DNA of 13,575 bases from Suttonella ornithocola (GTDB lineage Bacteria > Pseudomonadota > Gammaproteobacteria > Cardiobacteriales > Cardiobacteriaceae): contig NZ_LWHB01000066.1 of NCBI RefSeq assembly GCF_001889065.1, positions 1 to 13,575 on the forward strand, in the 5' to 3' direction. The notes beneath the pieces were generated by a model, which ran no database searches, was not told the origin of the DNA, and saw only the letters and a program-made list of their open reading frames with translations. The translations under genes were made by a program, and so were the position numbers. Positions 7,986 to 13,575 of the stretch are shown one piece after another (within the stretch, counting starts at the first letter, position 1; each line of letters opens with the position of its first letter).

Positions 7986-8706
7986 CCGCAGGCGGGGTCG
8001 TAAATTTTGTTGATGCGGTCTTTTCCGTGTGTGGCGAGTTTGGCGATGAGTTTGGAGACTTGCTGCGGGGTGAAGAATTCGCCGCCTGATTTGCCTGCGT
8101 TGGCGGCATAGTTGGAGATGAGAAATTCATAGGCATCGCCAAATAGGTCGATTTGATTATGGGCAAATTTGCCAAAATTCAGTTCGGCAATGCCTTTTAA
8201 TACGTCGCTAAGGCGTTTGTTTTTTCGGCAACGGTGTTGCCAAGACGGCTGCTGGTGGTGTCAAAATCGGCAAAGAGCCCTTTGATGGCTTCTTCTGAGT
8301 CGTATCCGCTTGCTGATGCTTCAATGGCGTCAAAAATGGCTTTGAGGTCGGTGTTGAGCTGTGGGTTTTGGGCGGCATTGGCAACAACGTTTTGAAACAG
8401 CTGGCTGGGGTAGATGAAGTAGCCTTTGGTTTTGATGGTGTCGTCTTTGATTTGTGCTAATACGGGGTTGTTGTCGTCTAATGCGGCATAGTTGATGCTG
8501 TCATCGCCGCTTTGCATATAATCGGCAAAGTTTTCGCTGATAAAGCGGTAAAAAAGTGTGCCTAGTACGTATTGTTTAAAGTCCCAGCCGTCGACTGAGC
8601 CGCGGACGTCGTTCGCAATTTGCCAGATGCGGCGTTGGAGTTCTGCGCGTTGTTGGGTGCTGGTCATGATTTGGCCTGTATTTTTTGATTTGAGTGAATG
8701 GCTGAT

Positions 8707-8734
8707 ATTTTATGAATAGATCAATTTATTGCAA
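8707..8734 (-). promoter_or_regulatory. Candidate sigma-70 promoter for the hsd operon
   Basis: On the minus strand, TTGCAA (8734-8729) is followed after 16 nt by TAAAAT (8712-8707). It lies about 40-65 nt upstream of the hsdM start and between hsdM and the MITE at 8745-8848. Called from the hexamers only. Confidence 0.4.
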
Positions 8735-8744
8735 AGTTTAGTGC

Positions 8745-8848
8745 TATAGCCAACTTCTCAAAAGTGCATACAATATTACTCAATATCTATATTTAAAACA
8801 TAATTTTATCTTAAATTACTGTATGCATTTTTTGGGAAGTTGGCTATA
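8745..8848. repeat. MITE-like element, TATAGCC family, copy 3 (best preserved)
   Basis: About 28-bp inverted repeats: left end TATAGCCAACTTCTCAAAA, right end (reverse complement) TATAGCCAACTTCCCAAAAA, both running into GCATAC. The AT-rich interior matches copy 1 in outline. The ends are TATA on both sides, consistent with TA duplication. It sits just upstream of the candidate hsd promoter. Confidence 0.85.
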
Positions 8849-8874
8849 CTATATTAGAAAGTTTTTAATGGATC

Positions 8875-9005
8875 GAGACCTTTGCAAAAAAACATAAAAT
8901 AGAGAAATTTCAATTTTTTAAATTTTGAAAATATATTAAAATCATGGTGTTGATTTTTCTACTAGTGGTAAAAATTGGTGTAAAACGGAATTTTGCAAAG
9001 GTCTC
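8875..9005. repeat. MITE-like element, GAGACC family, copy A (131 bp)
   Basis: Perfect 15-bp ends GAGACCTTTGCAAAA / TTTTGCAAAGGTCTC enclose an AT-rich non-coding body with a CTACTAG motif. Copies B (9641) and C (12300) are clearly homologous along the whole length. The ends resemble those I recall for IS5-group elements of Neisseria and relatives, unverified. Together with the copy at 8745-8848 and the candidate promoter it fills the 410-nt gap between hsdM and the acetyltransferase. Confidence 0.9.
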
Positions 9006-9077
9006 TCGGATTTTTTATTTTGCTAAGATTTACGTTGGCATCAATCTTTTGAGTAGATGTTTTTTTGAGGTGTATGA

Positions 9078-9668
9078 ATGAGTTTTATTTCCCCTGTTAC
9101 ACTTTCTAAGGGTAATATCACGTTAAAGCCATTGGAATTAGCAGATGAAAAGGCGTTGGCAGAAGCAGTTAAAGATGGTGAGTTGTGGAAGTTGGTCGTA
9201 ACCAGTGCGCCACATCCAGACAATGCGCGCGCCTATATTGCAAAGGCGTTAAATACGCCAAATCGTTTTGCGTTTGCGGTGTATTATCACCATCAGCTGA
9301 TTGGGTCAACGAGTTATTATGATATTTGCCCAGAGGTGAGAAGGGTAGAGATTGGCTATACTTGGTATGGTCAACGGTATTGGCGTACGGAAGTGAATAC
9401 AACGTGTAAATTTTTGTTATTAACTCATGCTTTTGAGGTGCTGGATTGTTTAACGGTTGGTTGGCGAACGGATAATTTGAATACGCGTTCGCAAGCGGCA
9501 ATTGAGCGTTTAGGGGCAAAGAAAGATGGGGTTGTGCGTGGTCATGCATTGCGAAAGGACGGTAGTATTCGCGATACGGTTTTTTATAGCATGACGGCTG
9601 ATGAGTGGTTGGAAAATAAAGCAATATTGCTTGATAAATTGAGACCTTTGCAAAAAAACATAAAATAG
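9078..9668 (+). CDS. GNAT-family N-acetyltransferase (RimJ/RimL type)
   Basis: A 196-residue single-domain acetyltransferase expected to move acetyl from acetyl-CoA to an amine, in the cytosol; the substrate is not predictable. The order of elements is that of the Acetyltransf_3 group: N-terminal strand GNITLKPLELAD, central YYHHQLIGSTSYYDI near 69-83, EIGYTWYGQRYWRTEVNTTC near 91-110, then the recurrent WRTDNLNTRSQAAIERLGA near 129-147 and IRDTVFYS near 164-171. ATG 9078 follows GAGGT at a good distance. The last eight residues (RPLQKNIK) and the stop codon come from the MITE that begins at 9641, so the natural C-terminus was replaced there; the folded core looks unaffected. It is a lone gene with MITEs on both sides. 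Confidence 0.9.
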   Translation: MSFISPVTLSKGNITLKPLELADEKALAEAVKDGELWKLVVTSAPHPDNARAYIAKALNTPNRFAFAVYYHHQLIGSTSYYDICPEVRRVEIGYTWYGQRYWRTEVNTTCKFLLLTHAFEVLDCLTVGWRTDNLNTRSQAAIERLGAKKDGVVRGHALRKDGSIRDTVFYSMTADEWLENKAILLDKLRPLQKNIK

Positions 9669-9770
9669 GGAAGTTTCAATTTTTTAAATTTTGAAAACAT
9701 ATTAAAATCATAGTGTTATTTTTCTACTAGTAGTAAAAATTCACGTAAAACGGAATTTTGCAAAGGTCTC
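9641..9770. repeat. MITE-like element, GAGACC family, copy B (130 bp)
   Basis: It has the same 15-bp perfect ends as copy A and a near-identical body. It overlaps the 3' end of the acetyltransferase gene and stops 4 nt before the ltrA start, filling the whole gap between the two genes. Confidence 0.92.
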
Positions 9771-9774
9771 GTTT

Positions 9775-10995
9775 ATGCAAATGCTTAAAAATTTCTTTTA
9801 TCAACGCCCCATGCGCGGGCGCAATCCTCACGAAGCACATCGTGTAGCAACACCGTTAGAGTTATTTTTTGATTTAATTTATGTGGTTGCTATCAGCGCT
9901 GCTGCTTCTGGGCTACATCATGCGATTTCTGCTGGGCATGGTATCAGTGGCACTGCTCATTATCTATTTGCGTTTTTCTGTATTTGGTGGGCGTGGATGA
10001 ATTTTACTTGGTTTGCATCTGCTTTTGATACCGATGATGTGTCTTTTCGTTTAACAACGTTTATCCAAATGTTCGGTTCATTAGTTCAGGCAGCTGGTAT
10101 TAGCAGTCTTTTTCAGGAACCAGCAGATATCCGCATTGGGCTGATTGGCTATTGTATCATGCGCATTGGGCTTGTCATGCAATGGTTGCGGGTGGCGGTG
10201 CAGGCGCCAGCATATCGTAAAACGGCATTGTTTTATGCTGCTGGTGTGTCATTGATGCAGTTTGGTTGGATTGGGTTATTTTTATTGCCTGATAGAAGCT
10301 ATGAATATCTTTTTAGCGCTATTTTGATGATTGGTGAGCTATCTGTGCCACTGATGGCTGAGCGCTACGGGCGCACGCCGTGGCATAGTCATCATATGGC
10401 GGAACGCTACGGATTATTGGTAATTATTGTTTTGGGTGAAGGTATTTTGGGCAGTACCAATACTATAGCAACAGCTGTTGCTGAACACAGTTTGTCTTTA
10501 CCAGTTATCCTAAGTTTAGGTTTGGGCAGTTTTGCGGTTATCTTTCTGTTATGGTGGGTATATTTTAATTTACCGGAGGAGCGTTTGCATTCGATGGATG
10601 CGGCTATCAGGCAGGTTTTTCCGACCGCTTACGGACATTATGTAATTTTTGCCGCTTTAACAGTGGTGGGGACAGGTTTAGAATTGTTGGCAGACAGTCT
10701 GATCAATGCACATCAGGCGCATACGGGGCATTCGGTTTCCGCGCTGAGTGCAATAAGCATATTAAGTCTGGCAGTCTTTTTCAGCTTATCTGGCATTTTA
10801 TTTATTTCCCATTTAATTGACCCAGTTCATCGGCGCTTAAACAAACGTTGTTTTTTGGCGTTGTTGCTTTGTGCTTTGCCTGTTGTGGCAGTGAGTATAG
10901 GATTATCGCTGAATTTAGCAGTTTGGCTGAGTACGTTAGCGCCTTTGATGATGCTTTGTGCTCAAAGAAAAAGGCACTACAAGTCAACAGAATAA
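9775..10995 (+). CDS. ltrA: LtrA-family (low temperature requirement A) membrane protein
   Basis: A 406-residue, strongly hydrophobic inner-membrane protein with many predicted helices spread over its length. The N-terminus carries the family hallmark HRVATPLELFFDLIYVVAIS (about 21-40), with the acidic and aromatic pattern conserved in LtrA proteins. A central block AERYGLLVIIVLGEGILG (near 208-225) is also typical. LtrA was named from a Listeria mutant with poor growth in the cold; its molecular role is unresolved. Start ATG 9775 is preferred over ATG 9781 because AAAGG lies 8 nt upstream. That AAAGG is part of the right end of MITE copy B, so the element appears to supply the ribosome binding site. 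No promoter is evident between the MITE and the gene. The 320 nt downstream hold another inverted-repeat element. Confidence 0.88.
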   Translation: MQMLKNFFYQRPMRGRNPHEAHRVATPLELFFDLIYVVAISAAASGLHHAISAGHGISGTAHYLFAFFCIWWAWMNFTWFASAFDTDDVSFRLTTFIQMFGSLVQAAGISSLFQEPADIRIGLIGYCIMRIGLVMQWLRVAVQAPAYRKTALFYAAGVSLMQFGWIGLFLLPDRSYEYLFSAILMIGELSVPLMAERYGRTPWHSHHMAERYGLLVIIVLGEGILGSTNTIATAVAEHSLSLPVILSLGLGSFAVIFLLWWVYFNLPEERLHSMDAAIRQVFPTAYGHYVIFAALTVVGTGLELLADSLINAHQAHTGHSVSALSAISILSLAVFFSLSGILFISHLIDPVHRRLNKRCFLALLLCALPVVAVSIGLSLNLAVWLSTLAPLMMLCAQRKRHYKSTE

Positions 10996-11024
10996 TACGT
11001 CTTTCTAAATGGGTTTTAAAAATA

Positions 11025-11153
11025 GGTAGTGGTTTGAAAAATATGCTGAGTAATTTCTGTAAAAGAATATCACCCCAATATATTGAAATTTAGATATTTT
11101 ATTGTTATTAAAATTATTGGGTTATAGTTCAGCATACTTTTCAAACCATTACC
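11025..11153. repeat. Third-type MITE-like inverted-repeat element (129 bp)
   Basis: The left arm starts GGTAGTGGTTTGAAAA and continues to ATGCTGA; the reverse complement of the right arm starts GGTAATGGTTTGAAAA and continues to ATGCTGA. The 25-bp arms differ at two positions by eye. The interior is AT-rich and non-coding. It lies 29 nt after ltrA and may act as a weak terminator if transcribed, but arm spacing favours a transposable relic. No target duplication is obvious. The rest of the gap (11154-11315) is AT-rich with no convincing gene or hairpin and presumably contains the promoter of the following regulator. Confidence 0.7.
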
Positions 11154-11315
11154 CTTTATTTTTTATTAGAGAATGATAAAACTAAATGCAACCATGATGA
11201 GTAGTTATAAGAGATTGTTGGTGAATAAATCATTAACAAATTTATCGCGTAATCAACATAATAATTCAGATAAAAGCATTTGTTCTTACTAAATAATTTA
11301 AGCTGATTTACTGTT

Positions 11316-12269
11316 ATGCGTCCACTTAAACACATATTTACCGATTATCAGGAACTTATCTGTCATCATCATGGCACGCGCGCGATTTCTGCCGATAGCC
11401 AGCATATTCACGCACATAGCCAAGCATCACATTGGCAAGCGCATTGGCAAGTTAATCAATTTGCCAATGAATTACTACTTGCTCGTCAATGCGCACAAAG
11501 CCATAAACCACGAGCCAGTTATTTACCATATTTTCACCATAATTGGGCGCTATTTTTTATGGTTCAAGGACAAAATTCTCTTCGTTTTTCTAACACTAAG
11601 CGTCTTTCCTTACAAGCTGGTGAAGTATGGCTTGTAAGCGGTACTCTTGATGATGTACATGAATCTGCGCTTCCTATACAGGGCGGATGGCGTGCGCTAC
11701 ATTTGGATTTTTCTCCCGAACGCCTTGCCCGCTGGCAAGCAGAAAATCTATTACCTGCTGAGCTTTGCCCGAATCGCGGTACACAGCTACGTCGATTAGG
11801 ACGTTACCGTACTTCTGCCACGCAAGCATTGTTTGCACAAAATTTTAGCAATCATGCACTATCGCATTTGGCATTAGAAGCAGCTACCTTAACCCTTACT
11901 ACGCAAGTTTTACAACAGACCATCCCTTCACGAATATCTCAACGACAAGCGGCGCAAATTGATGAGGCAGTTGATATTATTCATCAAAATTATTGTCAAC
12001 CACTCTCTATTACAGAACTTGCTCATCGTGTTGGATTAAATGATTGTTACTTTAAGCGCTTTTTTAAATTACGCACCGATGAAACGCCTGCTGCTATGAT
12101 TCGGCGATTGCGCTTACAATGTGCGTTTGATGGGCTTGCGACGCGCCGCTTTACCACAGTGAATGCGGCGATGCATTTCGTTGGTTATCATCATCTAAGC
12201 AGCTTTCAAGCAGCTTTTGTTCGCCAATTTTCTTGTACACCAAGCCAAGTCTTACGTGAAAGAGACTAA
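11316..12269 (+). CDS. AraC-family transcriptional regulator
   Basis: A 317-residue DNA-binding protein. The C-terminal hundred residues (about 215-315) form the double helix-turn-helix of the family: IDEAVDIIHQNYCQPLSITE, LAHRVGLNDCYFKRFFK, then FTTVNAAMHFVGYHHLSSFQ and a signature end FVRQFSCTPSQVLRERD. The N-terminal region has a cupin-like ligand-binding look (WALFFMVQGQNSLRF, LSLQAGEVWLVSG at about 77-109). The general layout recalls PchR-type regulators of iron or siderophore genes, but no target gene lies beside it, so the signal is unknown. The start ATG 11316 has only a weak upstream purine stretch. It stands alone on the plus strand; MITE copy C follows 30 nt after its stop. Confidence 0.9.
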   Translation: MRPLKHIFTDYQELICHHHGTRAISADSQHIHAHSQASHWQAHWQVNQFANELLLARQCAQSHKPRASYLPYFHHNWALFFMVQGQNSLRFSNTKRLSLQAGEVWLVSGTLDDVHESALPIQGGWRALHLDFSPERLARWQAENLLPAELCPNRGTQLRRLGRYRTSATQALFAQNFSNHALSHLALEAATLTLTTQVLQQTIPSRISQRQAAQIDEAVDIIHQNYCQPLSITELAHRVGLNDCYFKRFFKLRTDETPAAMIRRLRLQCAFDGLATRRFTTVNAAMHFVGYHHLSSFQAAFVRQFSCTPSQVLRERD

Positions 12270-12299
12270 TTAAATGGCGAGCTATAGTGAAGATAGATG

Positions 12300-12415
12300 G
12301 AGACCTTTGCAAAACCTCTAAAAATAGAGTAATTTTAAAAATATATTAAAATCATGGTGTTAATTTTTCTACTAGTAATAAAAATTCGTGTGAAACGGAA
12401 TTTTGCAAAGGTCTC
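12300..12415. repeat. MITE-like element, GAGACC family, copy C (116 bp)
   Basis: Perfect 15-bp ends GAGACCTTTGCAAAA / TTTTGCAAAGGTCTC. The right half matches copies A and B closely, while the left interior is about 15 bp shorter and rearranged, so it is an internally deleted copy. Confidence 0.9.
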
Positions 12416-12482
12416 ATATATTTATTTTATGAAGAGTTTTACTTAATTGATTTTTTATCAACAAGATACCGTATTTTTGTTA

Positions 12483-12511
12483 TGGGCATGAATTTAACCT
12501 ATTGCTAATAT
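12483..12511 (+). promoter_or_regulatory. Candidate extended -10 promoter for the lysozyme-inhibitor gene
   Basis: TGCTAATAT (TG at 12503-12504, TAATAT at 12506-12511) is an extended -10 match, with a weak -35 TGGGCA 17 nt upstream. It would give a 5' leader of about 130 nt before ATG 12647. Called by motif only. Confidence 0.35.
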
Positions 12512-12646
12512 ATGACGTTATTTGGCGTGGAGCATGTGTTGGATTTCCAACCATATGTTCAGCAGAAAACCAAGAGGTTTTATGTTAGAGTTATTGTGTT
12601 TACTCAACGAAGTAAACAGGTTTATTGGTTAATCAAAGGAAATGTT

Positions 12647-12976
12647 ATGAAAAAATTATTCTTAACAGGTTTATTAATGGGATTAAGTGTGGCTGCTGTG
12701 GCTGCGCCTACGAATAAGGCTATTTCAAAAACCGTATATCTTTGTTCTGGTAATGAAAAATTAGAAGTAGTTTTCGTCCAAAATGGCAAAAAAAATTATG
12801 CGGTAATCAGCCAAATGGATGAGCTTATTCCATTAGCGGAAGCTAAGAGCGCATCAGGCGTATTATACAAAGCTGTTGATCCTAATTATTCTTATCAACT
12901 ATTTATTAAAGGTAAAAAAGCTGTGTTGTCAGCAAAAAATGATGAAAATATTCTTGGCGAGTGCACCGCGAGTTAA
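12647..12976 (+). CDS. Secreted MliC/PliC-family C-type lysozyme inhibitor
   Basis: A 109-residue periplasmic protein. ATG 12647 is chosen because AAAGGA lies 6 nt upstream and it begins a clear signal peptide (MKKLFLTGLLMGLSVAAVAA, likely cut after AVA or AVAA). The longer frame from 12512 would bury that signal. The mature part follows the MliC pattern: TVYLCSG with the first cysteine, a beta-strand series, the characteristic SASGVLYKA loop, then LFIKGKKAVLS and a C-terminal GEC holding the second cysteine, likely a disulfide. Such proteins insert the SGxxY loop into the active site of host C-type lysozyme and protect the cell wall. There is no lipobox cysteine, so it resembles the soluble periplasmic PliC form rather than lipoprotein MliC. 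Monocistronic, ended by the hairpin at 12996. Confidence 0.75.
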   Translation: MKKLFLTGLLMGLSVAAVAAPTNKAISKTVYLCSGNEKLEVVFVQNGKKNYAVISQMDELIPLAEAKSASGVLYKAVDPNYSYQLFIKGKKAVLSAKNDENILGECTAS

Positions 12977-12995
12977 TGAGCTTTTCATCAATGAA

Positions 12996-13027
12996 AAGCC
13001 TACTGCGTTAGCAGTAGGCTTTCTTTG
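12996..13027 (+). terminator. Rho-independent terminator after the lysozyme-inhibitor gene
   Basis: An 11-bp perfect stem, AAGCCTACTGC (12996-13006) with GCAGTAGGCTT (13011-13021) and a 4-nt loop GTTA, followed by a T-rich tail. It begins 20 nt after the stop codon. A second perfect hairpin just upstream (12980-12999) overlaps its left arm. Confidence 0.85.
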
Positions 13028-13111
13028 TAGGGTAATAAAAATAGAGCATTTTGAGATTCTTGCAAAGATTTGATTTATAGTGCTCAAGTTTTTATGATTG
13101 ATAGAAAGAAA

Positions 13112-13165
13112 GAAACTTTTGCAAAATCCTACAAAATGGGAGAAATTCAATTTTTTGACTTTTTA
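13112..13165. repeat. Decayed left half of a GAGACC-family element
   Basis: GAAACTTTTGCAAAATCC and the following AAATGGGAGAAATTCAATTT track the left half of copies A and B with substitutions. No right half follows. The stretch 13166-13381 that comes next shows no supported gene. Confidence 0.5.
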
Positions 13166-13381
13166 AGTAAGGCTATAAACTAGCAGGAATCATCTGTTAG
13201 TCTAGAAAAATTAAATATAACAGCAAACTAAGCGCATATAAGCTTAAAATGCTTTTGCATTGATATTGACGTAATCAAAACAACACTTTTGTTGAATTTA
13301 AACCACAATACCATCAACTGCTGGTATGCTATCTTTCGGCAAGAAATTTACCAGGATCAAGTCAATCAGAAAAATCTTTTA

Positions 13382-13462
13382 TATAGCCAATTTCCTAAAA
13401 AATACATACAGCGTTAATGTAATATCTAATTCGAAAACAGCGTATTATCCACAAGTACTGTA
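13382..13462. repeat. TATAGCC-family MITE, copy 4, cut by an IS630-type insertion
   Basis: The left end TATAGCCAATTTCCTAAAAA runs into ACATAC and an interior matching copy 1 (words CGTTAA, AATATCTA, ACAAGTACTGTA). Homology stops exactly at the TA 13461-13462, where copies 1 and 3 continue GTATGCATTTTT. The transposase-bearing element begins there. Confidence 0.7.
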
Positions 13463-13575
13463 TAGTGAAATCATCTAAAGCCCAACCCAATCCAAAGCAG
13501 ATAAAAGAATAAAGTATCAATACAATCCATCCGCCATTCTTTGCGTATTTGCTTAATCCAAGCCCACATCTTTTC
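13463..13575. mobile_element. End of an IS630-type insertion sequence (partial, runs off window)
   Basis: The element starts TAGTGAAATCATCTAAA directly after the TA target and carries the 3' end of a transposase gene whose stop lies 8 nt inside. Its terminus matches the ends of the MITE inside hsdM at most positions. The rest of the element is outside the window. Confidence 0.65.
13471..13575 (-). CDS. IS630-family transposase, C-terminal fragment (partial)
   Basis: A reading frame enters from beyond the window end and encodes 34 residues to a TGA at 13471-13473. It begins EKMWAWIKQIRKEW, which corresponds to the segment after the catalytic Asn-Pro-Ile-Glu motif of IS630-type DDE transposases (typically NPIE-x-x-W-A-x-x-K). 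It ends WIGLGFR. The frame is open up to the edge, so the missing part lies downstream in window coordinates. The stop codon is almost inside the terminal repeat, as in other compact insertion sequences. The family call rests on the short IEKMWAWIK-like motif and the TA target. Confidence 0.65.
   Translation of the reverse strand, partial: EKMWAWIKQIRKEWRMDCIDTLFFYLLWIGLGFR

Larger units (their letters stand above)
7024..8667 (-). pseudogene. hsdM: Type I N6-adenine methyltransferase HsdM (type IC), frameshifted and element-interrupted
   Basis: HsdM is the modification subunit that methylates adenine in the HsdS target. Corrected, it is a normal EcoR124I-like protein of about 516 residues. 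It begins MTSTQQRAELQRRIWQIAND, has motif I DPACGSGSLLLQ (about 7976-7999), motif IV NPPYS (7754-7768) and ends DEIIAEIEQ. There are two lesions. Six T at 8220-8225 should be seven: GNTVAEK then misreads TNALATY and stops at 8197, whereas one extra base restores NKRLSDVLKGIAE. A 92-bp inverted-repeat element plus TA duplication splits the gene after IRKY (7457-7552), and removing it gives IRKYLVDNNYIETV in frame. First gene of the operon, with a probable promoter about 40-65 nt upstream of the start. No active methylase is expected as read. Confidence 0.95.

Noticed and set aside
8197..8240. Programmed ribosomal frameshift joining the hsdM pieces
   Set aside because: The A run lacks a canonical heptamer in the zero frame and HsdM homologs are unshifted; a simple indel is the better explanation.
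9169..9624. 151-codon minus-strand open frame inside the acetyltransferase gene
   Set aside because: Antisense shadow with low-complexity composition; the plus-strand gene has clear family motifs.
12283..12291. TATAGTGAA resembling the IS630-type end, just after the AraC gene
   Set aside because: Only 9 bases match and no partner end or body follows.
12512..12646. Longer start for the lysozyme inhibitor
   Set aside because: It would place 45 residues before an obvious signal peptide; ATG 12647 has a better ribosome binding site.
13321..13380. Possible minus-strand relic reading LPKDSIPAVDGIVV
   Set aside because: Only about 20 residues between stops and no supporting context; too short to assign.

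Overview
The window looks like an accessory region of a moderately AT-rich Gram-negative proteobacterium. A type IC restriction-modification (R-M) operon close to EcoR124I, a MliC-type lysozyme inhibitor, an LtrA membrane protein and dense small inverted-repeat elements fit a host-associated beta- or gammaproteobacterium, for example Neisseriaceae, Moraxellaceae or Cardiobacteriaceae. Two 10-12 bp words that match Neisseriaceae DNA-uptake dialects hint at Neisseriaceae exchange but do not prove it. The species cannot be named from sequence alone.

Region 1 (about 250-8735, minus strand) is a defence operon read right to left: hsdM, a RhuM/ATP-binding chimera, hsdS, kwaA-like, kwaB-like, hsdR, then a terminator. 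Neighbours are tightly packed (4-nt and 1-nt overlaps, then 2-nt and 5-nt gaps), which suggests one transcript from a promoter near 8707-8734. The R-M part is broken. hsdM has a 1-nt frameshift and a 92-bp mobile element inserted at a TA; hsdR has two apparent 1-nt frameshifts. hsdS is open but carries ten tandem copies of the 12-bp TAEL repeat that sets target spacing in type IC enzymes. The two very AT-rich genes between hsdS and hsdR are intact: a four-helix membrane protein followed by a DUF4868-like protein, best read as a Kiwa anti-phage pair. The picture is a decayed R-M shell carrying a still-intact second defence system.

Region 2 (about 8740-13030, plus strand) holds single genes separated by small elements: a GNAT acetyltransferase, an LtrA-family membrane protein, an AraC-family regulator and a secreted MliC/PliC-like lysozyme inhibitor with a strong terminator.

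Region 3 (13030-13575) is non-coding remnants, a MITE that appears split by an IS630-type insertion, and the last 34 codons of that transposase running off the window.

At least four families of short inverted-repeat elements are present: (a) TATAGCC...GCATAC elements at 1-107, 102-212 (divergent), 8745-8848 and 13382-13462; (b) GAGACCTTTGCAAAA elements at 8875-9005, 9641-9770 and 12300-12415, with a decayed piece at 13112-13165; (c) the TAGT.AAATCA.CTAAA element in hsdM, whose ends match the IS630-type end at 13463; (d) a 129-bp element at 11025-11153. One family (b) copy supplies both the C-terminus of the acetyltransferase and the probable ribosome binding site of ltrA. Family names are recalled from known proteins; no alignment or search was run.
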